Source of the DNA: Pelomyxa schiedti
Lineage: Eukaryota; Evosea; Pelobiontida; Pelomyxidae
Reading direction: 5' to 3'
DNA: 64,000 nucleotides
NCBI GenBank assembly: GCA_020536535.1
Contig: JAHLWZ010000530.1
Span: 124,001-188,000, forward strand
The notes beneath the pieces were generated by a model that saw nothing but the letters and a program-made list of their open reading frames with translations, was not told where the DNA came from and searched no databases. This document shows, piece after piece, positions 54,548-64,000 of this stretch (the first letter of the stretch is position 1; every line of letters starts with the position of its first letter). The position numbers were made by a program, and so were the translations under genes.

Positions 54548-56701
54548 TTAACTGTCAGTTGTGTTTTGATGAGGGAACTCAGAGTCCTTGCCATGCTTTC
54601 CACAGGTGTTGTCATGTGACCACTCACCTTGGTACGTGTTCCCATTGGCATACTTGCACACACCATAGCCCTCCCTCACATTGTTGAGCCAGTGGCCAGA
54701 GTACTCGCTCCCATCAGGCCACTTGTACACCCCTGTGCCCTCCCTCTTGTCCTTCCTCCAGTCACCATGATACACATGCCCGTTGGTGTATTTGCACACA
54801 CCCTTTCCCTCCCTCTGGTCAGCGACCATGTCACCATTGTACACTCCGCGGCCGAGATAGGTGTACTCCCCTTTGCCATCCATCTTGTCATTCTTCCAGT
54901 CACCTGTGTACTTGTTCCCATTCGCGTAGTTGCACGTTCCACGGCCCTCTCTGCGGTTATCCACCCAGTCTCCTTCGTACACTGCTCCATCACCCCACTT
55001 GAATGTGCCCTTGCCATACCACGCATCGTTCTTCCACTCGCCATCATACACTGACCCGCTGATGTACTTGCACACGCCCTTGCCCTCCCTCTTGTTGTTC
55101 TTCATCTCACCCTCGTACACATCACCGTGGCTGTACCTGTATGTGCCGTTCCCTTCCATGGTGTCATTGGTCCAGGTACCTTCATAAACATTGCCATTGA
55201 AGAAGTTGCACACGCCAAATCCCTCCCTCATGCTGTTTATCCACTCGCCTTCATACACATTGCCATCTGGCCACTTGTACACCCCATTCCCGTGCCACAG
55301 GTCATCCTTCCAGTCACCGTCATACAAGTGGCCATTGGCGTACCTCCCAACGCCCTTCCCGTTCCTCTTGTCGTCCTTCCACATGCCCTCATAGGTGTCA
55401 CCATTCAAGTACTTGCAGACGCCATTCCCCTCCCTGTGGTCATCCTTCAGCTCCCCCTCATACACGGCGCCATTAGAATACCTGTAGATTCCCTTCCCCT
55501 CCATCTTGTCATTCCTCCACTCGCCATCATACTCGTTCCCATTCGCAAACAGGCACACGCCTCGGCCGTGCCTCCCATTCGCAACCCACTCTCCATCGTA
55601 CACATTCCCATCAGGCCAAGCAAACACGCCATTTCCCACCCTGAGGTCTCCCTTCCAGTCGCCATCATAGGAGCACCCGGTGGAGTAGGTGCACCTGCCC
55701 TTCCCGTCCCTCAGCGCCCCCTTCCACTCCCCGTCGTACACGTCTCCTCCCTTGTAAGTGTACACTCCCCTCCCGTTCATTGTGTCATTCTCCCAGTTCC
55801 CATCATACACGGTCCCATCAGAGTACTTGCACACCCCGTGGCCCACCCTCACTCCATCGACCCAGTGGCCCTCGTACACGTGGCCTGGTGGTGATGATGA
55901 CACTCCACCTTTGCCTCCTTTGCGGCCTGCACCCCACTTTAGTACGCCTATGCCGTTCCACTTGTCGTTGCTCCACTCGCCATCATACACGTCTCCCCCG
56001 GCGTACCTGCACACGCCCTTGCCCTCCCTCTTGTCGTCCCTGAACTCGCCCTCATACACACTCACACACTCTCTCTCTTCCTCCTCCTCTTCCTCATTCC
56101 CATTCTCATGACCATCACCACCATGATCCTTGTCTTTCTTCTCCTCACTCCCCTTTCCCACTTCCTCTTCATCTGACCCTGATGATGATGATGAAGATGA
56201 GCAGGACGATGACGATGATTTGGGGGTCGAGAATGATGACGACGACGAGGAGGAGGAGGTGATGCCGCCTTCGTGGAAGTAGTAGTACACGCCCGTGCCG
56301 TGCATCTTGTCGGCGACCCAGGCGCCGTCGTACTCGTTGCCGTTGGCGTAGAGGCACCTGCCGCGGCCGTGGCGCAGGCCGTGGGCCCAGTCGCCGTCGT
56401 ACACCGCGCCGTCGTCCCACGTGAAGGCGCCCTTGCCGTGGTACTCCCCGGTGGCCGGGTCCCTGTCCCCAGAGTACGCCGCGGCGCTGGTCCGCGTCCG
56501 CTTCCTCGTCTTCGTCTTGGTAGTCGCCGGCGCCGGCGCCGTGGCGCCACCACTCCCCTGCGTGGTTGCCATTTCTGGTGTTGTTGGTGTTGTTGGTGTT
56601 GCTGACGGAGGCGAGGCCGCATCGGGTTGTGGTTGATCATCAACCGCGCTCTTGTCGTTGGTGAGGCCTTCTTTGACGTTGTTGGTGTCGTTGCTGCTCA
56701 T
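54548..56701 (-). CDS. MORN-repeat protein (about 24 repeats)
   Basis: Single uninterrupted frame of 717 residues from ATG at 56701 (MSSNDTNNVKEG). The frame stays open upstream to 57025, but that part is low in similarity and probably 5' UTR. The head is Pro/Thr-rich with a basic patch (KTRKRTRTSAAAYSGD). Then about 24 MORN repeats of about 23 residues follow (YEGEWINSMREGFGVCNFFN and the like), interrupted after the third by an acidic Ser/Glu linker and once by a Gly/Ser loop. Repeats form a four-unit supercycle. MORN repeats bind lipids or proteins and often organise cortical or membrane structures. No kinase or other catalytic domain is attached, unlike PIP5Ks. Confidence 0.85.
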   Translation of the reverse strand: MSSNDTNNVKEGLTNDKSAVDDQPQPDAASPPSATPTTPTTPEMATTQGSGGATAPAPATTKTKTRKRTRTSAAAYSGDRDPATGEYHGKGAFTWDDGAVYDGDWAHGLRHGRGRCLYANGNEYDGAWVADKMHGTGVYYYFHEGGITSSSSSSSSFSTPKSSSSSCSSSSSSSGSDEEEVGKGSEEKKDKDHGGDGHENGNEEEEEEERECVSVYEGEFRDDKREGKGVCRYAGGDVYDGEWSNDKWNGIGVLKWGAGRKGGKGGVSSSPPGHVYEGHWVDGVRVGHGVCKYSDGTVYDGNWENDTMNGRGVYTYKGGDVYDGEWKGALRDGKGRCTYSTGCSYDGDWKGDLRVGNGVFAWPDGNVYDGEWVANGRHGRGVCLFANGNEYDGEWRNDKMEGKGIYRYSNGAVYEGELKDDHREGNGVCKYLNGDTYEGMWKDDKRNGKGVGRYANGHLYDGDWKDDLWHGNGVYKWPDGNVYEGEWINSMREGFGVCNFFNGNVYEGTWTNDTMEGNGTYRYSHGDVYEGEMKNNKREGKGVCKYISGSVYDGEWKNDAWYGKGTFKWGDGAVYEGDWVDNRREGRGTCNYANGNKYTGDWKNDKMDGKGEYTYLGRGVYNGDMVADQREGKGVCKYTNGHVYHGDWRKDKREGTGVYKWPDGSEYSGHWLNNVREGYGVCKYANGNTYQGEWSHDNTCGKHGKDSEFPHQNTTDS
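56250..56620 (-). other. GC-rich 5' coding island of the MORN gene
   Basis: The first about 370 coding nt (repeats 1-3 and the head) use mostly G/C third positions, whereas the later MORN repeats do not, although they encode nearly the same peptide motif. Because repeats can be compared within one gene, this shows position-dependent synonymous codon bias. Confidence 0.65.
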
Positions 56702-57179
56702 TTTTTTGTTTGAAACTTTCTTTGATTGATCCCAACTTAGAAGGAAAAATCTGTGCGGGGAAACCAAGAGTTGGGAGCTTCCAAAGAGGGATGCACGTGG
56801 CGCCTGGGAATTCATTCTCATTGACCAAAGTTCTTCATCAGAGCTTCGGACCAACCGTCCCAGACTCTGATGGTGCAAAAAAACAAACAAAAGCAAGACG
56901 TCGTTCTTTTCGGCGCTTGGTTGGGGGACAGCGGGGCGGGTTGGGCCGTGGGCGTGGTTCTGGGCCGCGTTTGGCGGCGAGTCCGACAAACTGGCCGTCC
57001 TGCTGGAACGGGACTCAGGCCTCATCGATTCGGTGAACGACGGGAATCAAAAAGTGGTGCGTGCGTGTGCCATGTGGGTCTGTGCACCGTTGTGTTTTGC
57101 TTAAGCTTATTTATGAATATGAACTGAACACTCACTAAAATTGGTAAATGGCAGTAGAACTTTACTTACTTGCGTTTTT

Positions 57180-57270
57180 TTACAAACTAAACGACCAGAC
57201 TGCATTGCATGCGGCTGTGTGCGGTGCGTCGAGTTTCTGTTGTCGGCGCACATCAAAGTCGGTGCCCAGG
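57180..57270 (+). pseudogene. frame-broken ankyrin-repeat relic
   Basis: One frame reads NDQTALHAAVCG, the start of an ankyrin repeat. The continuation RCVEFLLSAHIKVGAQ, its second helix and loop, is in another frame. A frameshift of about one base near 57220 would explain this. It lies upstream of and co-oriented with the ankyrin-kinase genes, so it is likely a decayed copy or lost exon of that family. Confidence 0.5.
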
Positions 57271-57439
57271 TTTGTTGTGTTCTCTCCGGCTCATCACTAA
57301 ACAATGGTATCATCACACAGATTGTGTGTACAAATCCCCGATATGTGTTCTCGTTTACTCTCCACTTTGACATTCACATTCATCTTCTTAAATGAAAAAC
57401 TAAAACCCAAATCCCTCCCTGTGCCATCCCCAGGGTAAA

Positions 57440-58280
57440 AATGTAAGTATACTACTATCTTCCGCTCAGATCTATTTTTTCATGATTTTCCCTCTCTTGC
57501 TTGGGCCTTGGTGCGCTTTCAGGGAGAGGTAACTGCCCCAGACAACCATATTTTTGCATGATTCACCAATTTCTCACTCTCTTTCAGGTTAATGGAGTAT
57601 GTTTGTTCTCCACCATCTGAATTATTCATAAATTTCTCACTCACTTCAATTTCCCTTATACTCTGGCCTTGGTGGGCTTTTAGATTGTGTGTACCTGCCC
57701 GCACCCTATTTCGCATGCAAATTCGTCAATTTCACCAATTTCCCTCTTTTGCCTTGGTGCGCTTTTAGTATGTGCGTGTTCCTGCCCCATCTTGTATTGC
57801 ACGATTCATCAATTTCTCACTTTTGCTTTCAGGGAGTATGTTAACTGCCCCCAACCCTATTTTGCCTGATTGGCCAATTTCTCACTTGCTTTAATTTCCC
57901 TCTTTCATGTTCAGGGAGTATGTCACTGCACCCCAACCCTATTTTGCATTGTTTGATCACTTTTCTTTCTCTCTTTTGCTTTTCCTTGGCCCGCTTTTAG
58001 CTTGTGTGTGATAGGCCAAACCTATGTTGCCTAATTCGAAAATTTTTCAGGGAGTATGTTTCTGCTGCCCCTATTTCACTTTATTAGAAGTAGTTTTTCG
58101 CTAACTGCGATTTCTCTCTTGTACTTTCCCTTGGTGCGCTTTTAGTATGTGTGTAACTGATCACAATCCTATTTCGCCAATTTCTCACTCACTTCAATTT
58201 CTCTCTTTCGCGTTCAGGGAGTATGTATACACTTCCCCTCAGCCCTATTTTGCCTGATTCATCATTTTGGATATATTATA
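57440..58280 (+). repeat. degenerate tandem array of about 100-bp units
   Basis: Recurring words in the same order: CCCAACCCTATTTTGC, CCAATTTCTCACT, CTTCAATTTCCCTCTTT, TTGGTGCGCTTTTAGTATGT and TTCAGGGAGTATGT. Roughly eight copies or part-copies are present, variably truncated. Each unit contains acceptor-like (TTTTAG, TTTCAG) followed by GTATGT donor-like sequence. No protein-like frame is preserved across units. Confidence 0.6.
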
Positions 58281-58434
58281 ATCTGTATGATCTGCATGAT
58301 CCCACGGATTGTATGCACTTTCGAGCATGTTCATTTTACTTACTTTTGAACTTGCGCAGGAAGTATGAGTTTCTTTTATTGATGCCTTGACTTATTTGTT
58401 TTCTTGGGTGCTCTCTTTTTTTATCCAAAGGGTG

Positions 58435-61400
58435 ACGTACGTATCCAATTACTTTTTTGTATGCGTTGGCAACTAACAGTAATTTTCATCTCTGTCAGAC
58501 CGCACTTCACCTTGCCTGCAGAAACGGAAAGGTACAAATTGTGAGACAAATTCTCTCATCTGCGGGTGTTGACACTCACATCAAGGTTTCTTTCCCCCCT
58601 TTGACTGTGTGTGGGTTCTGTGCTTTAATTTTCCTGTGTACTTCTGCCAGAACAAGGATGGAGAAACAGCACTCGAGTGCTCGACAAGTGATGAAGTCCG
58701 GCAACTATTCCAAGCCATGTGTCCAGCCACACCAACAACAATAGCGCGGACAGTCTCCACTCCCAAGACACCACAACAGCAACAGCCCCCACAACCACAA
58801 CCACCCTCCGCTGCAAACAAGCCACCATCATCTTCATCATACAACTCCCCACAACCAACAATGACGGCGACAAAACCAACAACAACACCAAACACAATCA
58901 GGACTAGCCAGGTGATCTCCAAAGCTCTTGAGGGAGGTTATGATGCCGGCAGCAGCAGCAACAACGTTGTTGAGAAACGAGAAAGAGACTTCTGGGAAAT
59001 GACGGCAAAGCAGAAGAGTGAGAGAAACTCCCCCCTCTTTAAGTCAAACTGCACTCCTCACACTTTGTGTTAAGATGACGAGATCACGGAACTGAAGGCG
59101 CGAATCACACAATTGGAGGATCTTCTCCATGATGAAAGGAAATGCAGACAAGTCGAGGAACAAACATACAATGAAATGAAACAATTCTATGAAGATGAAA
59201 GTGCAAAGACCCTGAAAACCTTTTGCGATGAAAGAGCATATGACCAACAAAGATTTGTTGATCTCCAACACTGTTTGTGCCTCCACTCAACACCCCTTTT
59301 CTCAATAGACTACATTTTTTTTTACCATTCTGAGTGCCGAACAGACATTGAAAGCATGAATCACGTGACGTCACATTTTAAACACGGAGAAGGCGGCACC
59401 TGGTGCAACATTCTTCCTGAAAACAACAACAGCTGCAAACGGTCACAAATCAGCATTGCTTTTGAGAACCTTTCCCCTTTTAATGAAATTGTGTGCAGTT
59501 TCTGCCCTCTTCAAATGGTGCTTTCCTCGTTCTCTCACTTTCTGAAAGTCAACAAACGCACACAGGTTGTGAACTTCATAATTTCAAGGAAGTTTGGAGT
59601 CGAACCGACTCAGCAAGTCATTTTCACTGTGGGTACAGATAACTCGGAGGAACTGTTGACAGATTCATCCAGAACCTTGGATGACAGACAACAACAGCAA
59701 CAAGGCAGCGCAGTTGTTGTGTCAATCAAGGTGCGAATCAAACCAATCACATTAATACAAGAGAAAGACCTGAAAGTTGTTTCAACACTTGGAGTTGGAT
59801 CTTATGGAACCGTTTTCAAGTACACCTTCCTCCACAACACCGCCGCCACTTCCTCCTCCTCATCGGAACCAACAACAACAACATTCGTTGCAGTGAAAGC
59901 ACTTCATGAAGTCATTCGGAGTGATTTCAACATCACCCAATTTCAGCAGGAAGCTGTGGTGAGTGAGTGAGTGAGAGAGAAACCTTAAACAACCAATCAA
60001 ACAAAAATAGATGACTCACCATACTGTAATCCAGATTTCGTCAAGTTTGAGGCACCCCAACATCGTGAGATGCCTTGGAACGTGCACAACAAGCACTGGG
60101 TCACTCTTGATTGTCTCTGAGCTCATGGAAATGAACCTGACGCAGCTCCTCCATCATGTTCCTCCTTCTTTCACAATCTTGGGGAATTAATTGTTGGTGC
60201 CTTTGCAGAAAAGTTTGATGTTCACAGAAATTGTTGCAGTCTCTTCAGGAATTTCCAAAGGGATGGCTGCACTTCACTTGTTTGTTTTCTTTCCCCTGAT
60301 AAGTTTCACAAATGCATGAACTCATGGAAACACAGGAGGAATTACATGCACCGGGACCTGACATGCAACAACGTTCTCATTGATTCTCATGGAACTCCGA
60401 AAATCGCTGATTTTGGTATCCTCCTCTTTCCTCTTCAATATAAATAGGTTCATGAAATGACTGACATGTTCACAGGAGTGTCAAGAGCTCTCCCAAGTTA
60501 CGCTGAGTCTTATGGTGGTGGCCACCGCATCACCCCAGCTGTTAGTTTTACAAACGGGGCCGGCACACTAAATTATCTGCCACCACAGATGCACACCCGT
60601 CACTACGGACTCAAAGGGGTGTGTCTGTCTCTGTTTTCTCTCATGGTGGCACCAATTCTGACCAAACAACACAATGCCTGCCACAGGTGACATGTGGGAG
60701 TTTGCAGTCTTGTTGGGTGTGCTTCTCGATGTGCCAATACCACAAGTGCGCGAACCGAAGTCCGCGAACGAAATAACCGAGTTTTTGGCGGTCCAACGAG
60801 CTTCACTCTCCTCATCCGAAGTTGCCGGTTCGTTTGTTAACTCGAATGAATCATTTATGTATTGGCCGATAACTTACATGCACACACAGAATTGAACCGG
60901 CTTTGCCAAAGTGACCCTGGAGAACTTATTGTTGTGGGATGCCTCAGCCGGAGGAATGCCGTCATTTCTTCCTTGCGTTCTGATCCCCGGATGGGCAACG
61001 TGCACCCTGCATGCGTTGGTCTGTTCTCACTCGTTGTCGAGTCGTGACTCTCGATCCTTGGTTCGTTTCTTCCCCCACCCACAAGCTCCAACTCATCACA
61101 CACACAGAGAGCAACCGGCCGGCAATCGAGAGAATGCTGATGACATGTGCCGGCATCCTGTTTGAAGGTTCCACAACAACAACCAACAACAACAGCATAA
61201 GCAACGATGACGCCATTGTTGTTGCAACAACCACGCAATCGGCATCCGCAGCGGCCACGGCACCCTCCACAACAACAACAACAACGACGAGTGACAACCG
61301 CGAGTTGGCGGCACGCATCGCGGGGTGCCTCGCGGAAATGGCGGCGCAGAGCTTCCCTTGCCATCTCAATCCATCATCAACCACAACAACATCACCAGTA

Positions 61401-61436
61401 ACTGCTTCTGCTGCATCATCTTTCTTTTCATCATGA
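58435..61436 (+). CDS. ankyrin - coiled coil - TKL-like protein kinase (copy A)
   Basis: Spliced exons from about 58500: an ankyrin repeat (TALHLACRNGKVQIVRQILS ... GVDTHIK|NKDGETALECS), a Pro/Thr/Gln-rich linker, a coiled coil joined in phase (KQKNDEITELKARITQLEDL), a small domain (TWCNILPENNNSCKRSQISI), then the kinase. Kinase landmarks: STLGVGSYGTVFK, VAVKALHEV, LRHPNIVRCLGTC, IVSELMEMNLTQLL, HRDLTCNNVLIDSHGTPKIA, DFG, and AGTLNYLPPQM at the APE position. The tail is Thr/Ser-rich and ends at a TGA at 61436. Residues needed for phosphotransfer are present. The 5' end is unclear: a 6-nt micro-exon (GGTGAC, about 58432) may precede the first ankyrin exon, and sequence further upstream is decayed or repetitive. 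Possibly 5'-truncated compared with copy B. Confidence 0.7.
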
Positions 61437-61529
61437 CGACCAGACAGCCACCATGGCACCATCTCAACGAAAGCACAACCAATCAAATCAATGATTGCAA
61501 GTTTTTATTTTTTTCGTCGACGAAACATC

Positions 61530-64000
61530 ATGACAACACACCAGCAGTGCGAGGAGTTGGGATTTGCGTGCTCGACTGGCACCATGCCCGAGTTGCCGTC
61601 ACCCACGTGGGACATCAACACCCCCATCGACGGTAGTTGGACCATGCTCCACATCGCGTGCTATTACGGGAACGAGTCGGTTGTTGGGCAGCTCCTTGGT
61701 GTGGTGGGTGCCTCACGCAGCCCCCCAATCGACCCAAACAAAACCGACAGCCATGGCCGAACGCCGCTGTGTTACGCTGCTTGCCAGGGCCACGAAGCAG
61801 TGGTGAGGATGTTGGTGGCAAGACCCAATGTGGATGTGAACAAGGGGTGCCCACTGGTCGAGGCATGTAGTAATCACCGCATGAAGGTGGTGGTGGCGTT
61901 GCTTGAGTGCCCACGTGTGGCCGTCAACTTGTTGCAAACAGCAGGAGACCAGCAGTCACACAAGGGTCAAACAGCACTGCACATGGCCTGCGAAATGAGA
62001 TTCGTGAAAGGGGTGAAGGTTCTGCTCCAGGTAAATGGAGTTGACACAAACCGCAAAAACATCAATGGTGAAACACCACTTGATGTGGCAACAAGAAGGA
62101 AGGTTTCAGATGGCAAATACACTGATATATGCAACCTCTTGAAGGATCACAACGCGAGAATTATTCAATCCTCAAGCCACACGTTACCGCCACCACAACC
62201 ACAATCACAACCCACAGCAACCACGATGACAGAAACGGTTCCAACTGCCACCAGGACCGCCACCAGCAATGTGGTGTCCAAAGCTCTTGGCATCATTGAC
62301 AGCAGTAACAACTGGGAAATCGCTGCAGAGCAGCAGAAGAGTAACCCTTCCTCCATTGTGCCACACACCTCACTCACACTTTGTGTTGAAAAGGAGAAAT
62401 CACAGAACTGAATGCACGAATCACACAATTGGAGGATGAAAACGCAAAGAACCTGAAGCTTCTCCATGATGAAAGAAAATATAGACAGAATTCAGAGGTG
62501 TGTGTTTGCTGGTCTTATGACGGATTCGTCGATAGTAATAACCTCTTTTGACAATGCATTCCACAGATGGAACTCCAAAGGGTGCAAGAAAAAAACGTGT
62601 TGGACATGACTGCAAAGAACAACGGTTTTTTGACACACCTTTTCTCCTCCTCCTTTTTCTCTTGTTTTGAATTCAAAAGTGAACTCAAAACCCTTTTTTT
62701 CCCCTTCTTCCAAACACAGAAATCATGGAACTGGAGGCCCTTATAACAACATTGGAGGAAGAAAGTGCCAAGAACCTGAAGATCTTTTGTGATGCAAGAG
62801 AGTTTTCACAACAAAGATCTTGTGATCTCCAACAGTGTATGTGCTCACAAGATCCTCTTTTTCAACCAACCACATCACCATGCTTCATTCTAACTTTAAA
62901 GCAGGCATGAATCACATGATGTCACATTTTGAACAAGGAGAAGGCACATGGTGCAACATTCTTCCTGAAAACAACAAAAGCTGCAAGAGATCACAAATCA
63001 GGATTGCATTTGAGGATTTTCCCTCTTTTGAGGAAATTGTGTGTGCCTTCTGTCCTCTTCAAATGGTATGTGACTGTGCTCTCCTTTGGCATTTCCCCCC
63101 ACCCCCCCCCCCCCCCTTTGTTGTTGTTGTGATGTTGGTCACTGGCTGGGTGCATGGAAAAATAACGAGACAAACAAACACAGGTTGCAAAGATTGTAAT
63201 CTCAAAGAAGTTTGGAATTGAACTGGCCCAACAAGTGATTTTCATTGTTGGCCCAGGAAACAACAACTCTGATGAGGAACTGCTGACGGATTCGTCCAGA
63301 ACCTTGGATGACATTCAAAAACTACAACAACAAGAAGGAAGCAGCAGCACAAACATAGCAGTTCAAATCAAAGTTCGAATCAAATCAAGCATGACAATAC
63401 AAGAGAAAGACCTGAAAGTTGTTTCGACACTTGGAGTTGGATCGTACGGAACTGTTTTCAAGTGCTCCTTCCTTCACAACGTGGCCACCCCTTCATCATC
63501 ATCAGAAGCAACGACAACAACGTTTGTGGCAGTGAAAGCACTTCACGAAATCATCAGATCAGAGTCAAACATCACACGATTCCAGCAGGAAGCTCTGGTG
63601 AGTGCCACCCTGTGTTTGAAAACAAATTCATTCATCCACTCACCATCTCACCAGATTTCATCAAGCTTGAGGCATCCCAACATTGTGAGATGCCTTGGAA
63701 CGTGCATTTGCACGAGCACAGGGTCACTCTGGATCGTCTCTGAACTCATGGAAATGAGCCTCAGGCAGCTCCTCCGTCATGTTTGTTTTCCTCCTCCCAC
63801 TTTGAAAACATATGAACATTCAACAAACACAATCAGAAAGATTTGACATTCACAGAAGTTGTTGCAGTTTCTTCGGGAATTGCCAAGGGGATGACTGCAC
63901 TTCACAGGTTTCAATCTTTCTGTTTTTTCTTTTGCTTGTCAAACCCACAACATCAACTCTAATTTTTCCCAATACGAAAAATGGATTTGCAACAAAAACA
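61530..64000 (+). CDS. ankyrin - coiled coil - TKL-like protein kinase (copy B), cut by window end
   Basis: The ATG at 61530 (61491 is an in-frame alternative) opens an exon with about five ankyrin repeats: GSWTMLHIACYYGNESVVGQ, GRTPLCYAACQGHEAVVRML, CPLVEACSNHRMKVVVALLE, GQTALHMACEMRFVKGVKVL, NGETPLDVATRRK. A 53-nt intron (GTAACC ... GAAAAG) leads in phase to a coiled coil (QQKREITELNARITQLEDEN), matching copy A. Later come TWCNILPENNKSCKRSQIRI, the kinase glycine loop STLGVGSYGTVFK, VAVKALHEI and LRHPNIVRCLGTC. The catalytic loop and C-lobe lie beyond 64000. It starts within 100 bp of the stop of copy A, in the same orientation, so it is a recent tandem duplicate with a fuller ankyrin region. 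Confidence 0.75.
63098..63119. repeat. poly-C tract
   Basis: A run of about 17 C after CCCCA inside an intron of copy B, between the two halves of the small WCNIL domain. Confidence 0.75.

Noticed and set aside
55127-55894. 255-codon plus-strand frame across the MORN array
   Set aside because: Reverse-complement shadow of a periodic coding repeat; its repeat pattern simply mirrors the MORN units.
1-64000. CRISPR arrays, insertion sequences with transposase, viral structural genes
   Set aside because: No array-like spaced repeats, transposase motifs or capsid-like proteins were seen. The only nuclease-like domain belongs to the CR-type gene.

Overview
The window is nuclear DNA of a unicellular eukaryote with a very compact genome. 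Coding runs are interrupted by many GT-AG introns, mostly 39-60 nt, often with a CTAAC/YTNAC-like branch site just before the acceptor. All three standard stop codons end genes (TAA at 11796, TAG at 17595, TGA at 18818). Neighbouring genes are often less than 200 bp apart. There are no bacterial operon features, CRISPR, recognisable tRNA or rRNA. The mix of families (actin-fragmin-kinase domain, CR-type NTPase-nuclease, Sel1/TPR/ankyrin kinases, VIT-vWA, DIL, PAK, MORN) suits a free-living amoeboid protist. An amoebozoan is my best guess, but that is inference. The 5' coding ends of many genes are strikingly GC-rich compared with the rest of the same gene.

Layout. 1-7.3 kb: the 3' tip of an unknown + gene, then three minus-strand genes (VIT-vWA-TPR-DUF2135 protein, ZZ-finger protein, F-box-like protein). 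8.3-11.8 kb: a broken kinase relic followed by an intact TPR-kinase of the same unusual family. 11.85-13.3 kb: a seven-exon CtIP/Sae2-like DNA-end-resection gene on the minus strand. 13.8-18.8 kb, plus strand: a probable Rdx/SelW-like gene, a Polycomb-like PHD-winged-helix protein that also has a CXXC zinc finger, and an R-SNARE.

19.1-23.3 kb: a 21-exon gene whose phase-consistent splicing joins a polyproline head, an actin-fragmin-kinase domain, a carbon-nitrogen hydrolase (nitrilase) domain with its Glu-Lys-Cys residues, and a WD40-like tail. This is the most unusual single gene here. 23.3-31.7 kb: a divergent pair, an NT-C2/coiled-coil/DIL protein on minus and a SMARCAL1-type annealing helicase on plus, sharing about 190 bp of upstream DNA. 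31.9-34.4 kb: a minus-strand gene combining a STAND-like P-loop NTPase with a PD-(D/E)XK nuclease-like domain, the architecture of Crinkler-RHS-type effectors.

34.4-36.0 kb is gene-poor and holds a perfect hairpin. 36.0-45.1 kb: Sel1-coiled-coil-kinase (+), PAK/Ste20-like kinase (-), degenerate ankyrin protein (-), small membrane protein (+). 45.4-51.5 kb: a secreted serine carboxypeptidase with a Tyr at the catalytic His position, a GH99-like type II membrane enzyme, and a convergent GH172/DUF2961 secreted enzyme. 52-54.5 kb: three poorly understood genes. 54.5-56.7 kb: a long MORN-repeat protein. 57-58.4 kb: a frame-broken ankyrin relic and a degenerate tandem array. 58.4 kb to the end: two tandem ankyrin-TKL kinase genes, the second cut by the window edge.

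Themes: repeat-rich kinases that share a PPE motif in place of APE, chromosome maintenance (CtIP, SMARCAL1, CpG-DNA-binding candidate), cytoskeleton and membrane traffic (AFK, DIL, PAK, SNARE), and secreted or luminal hydrolases.
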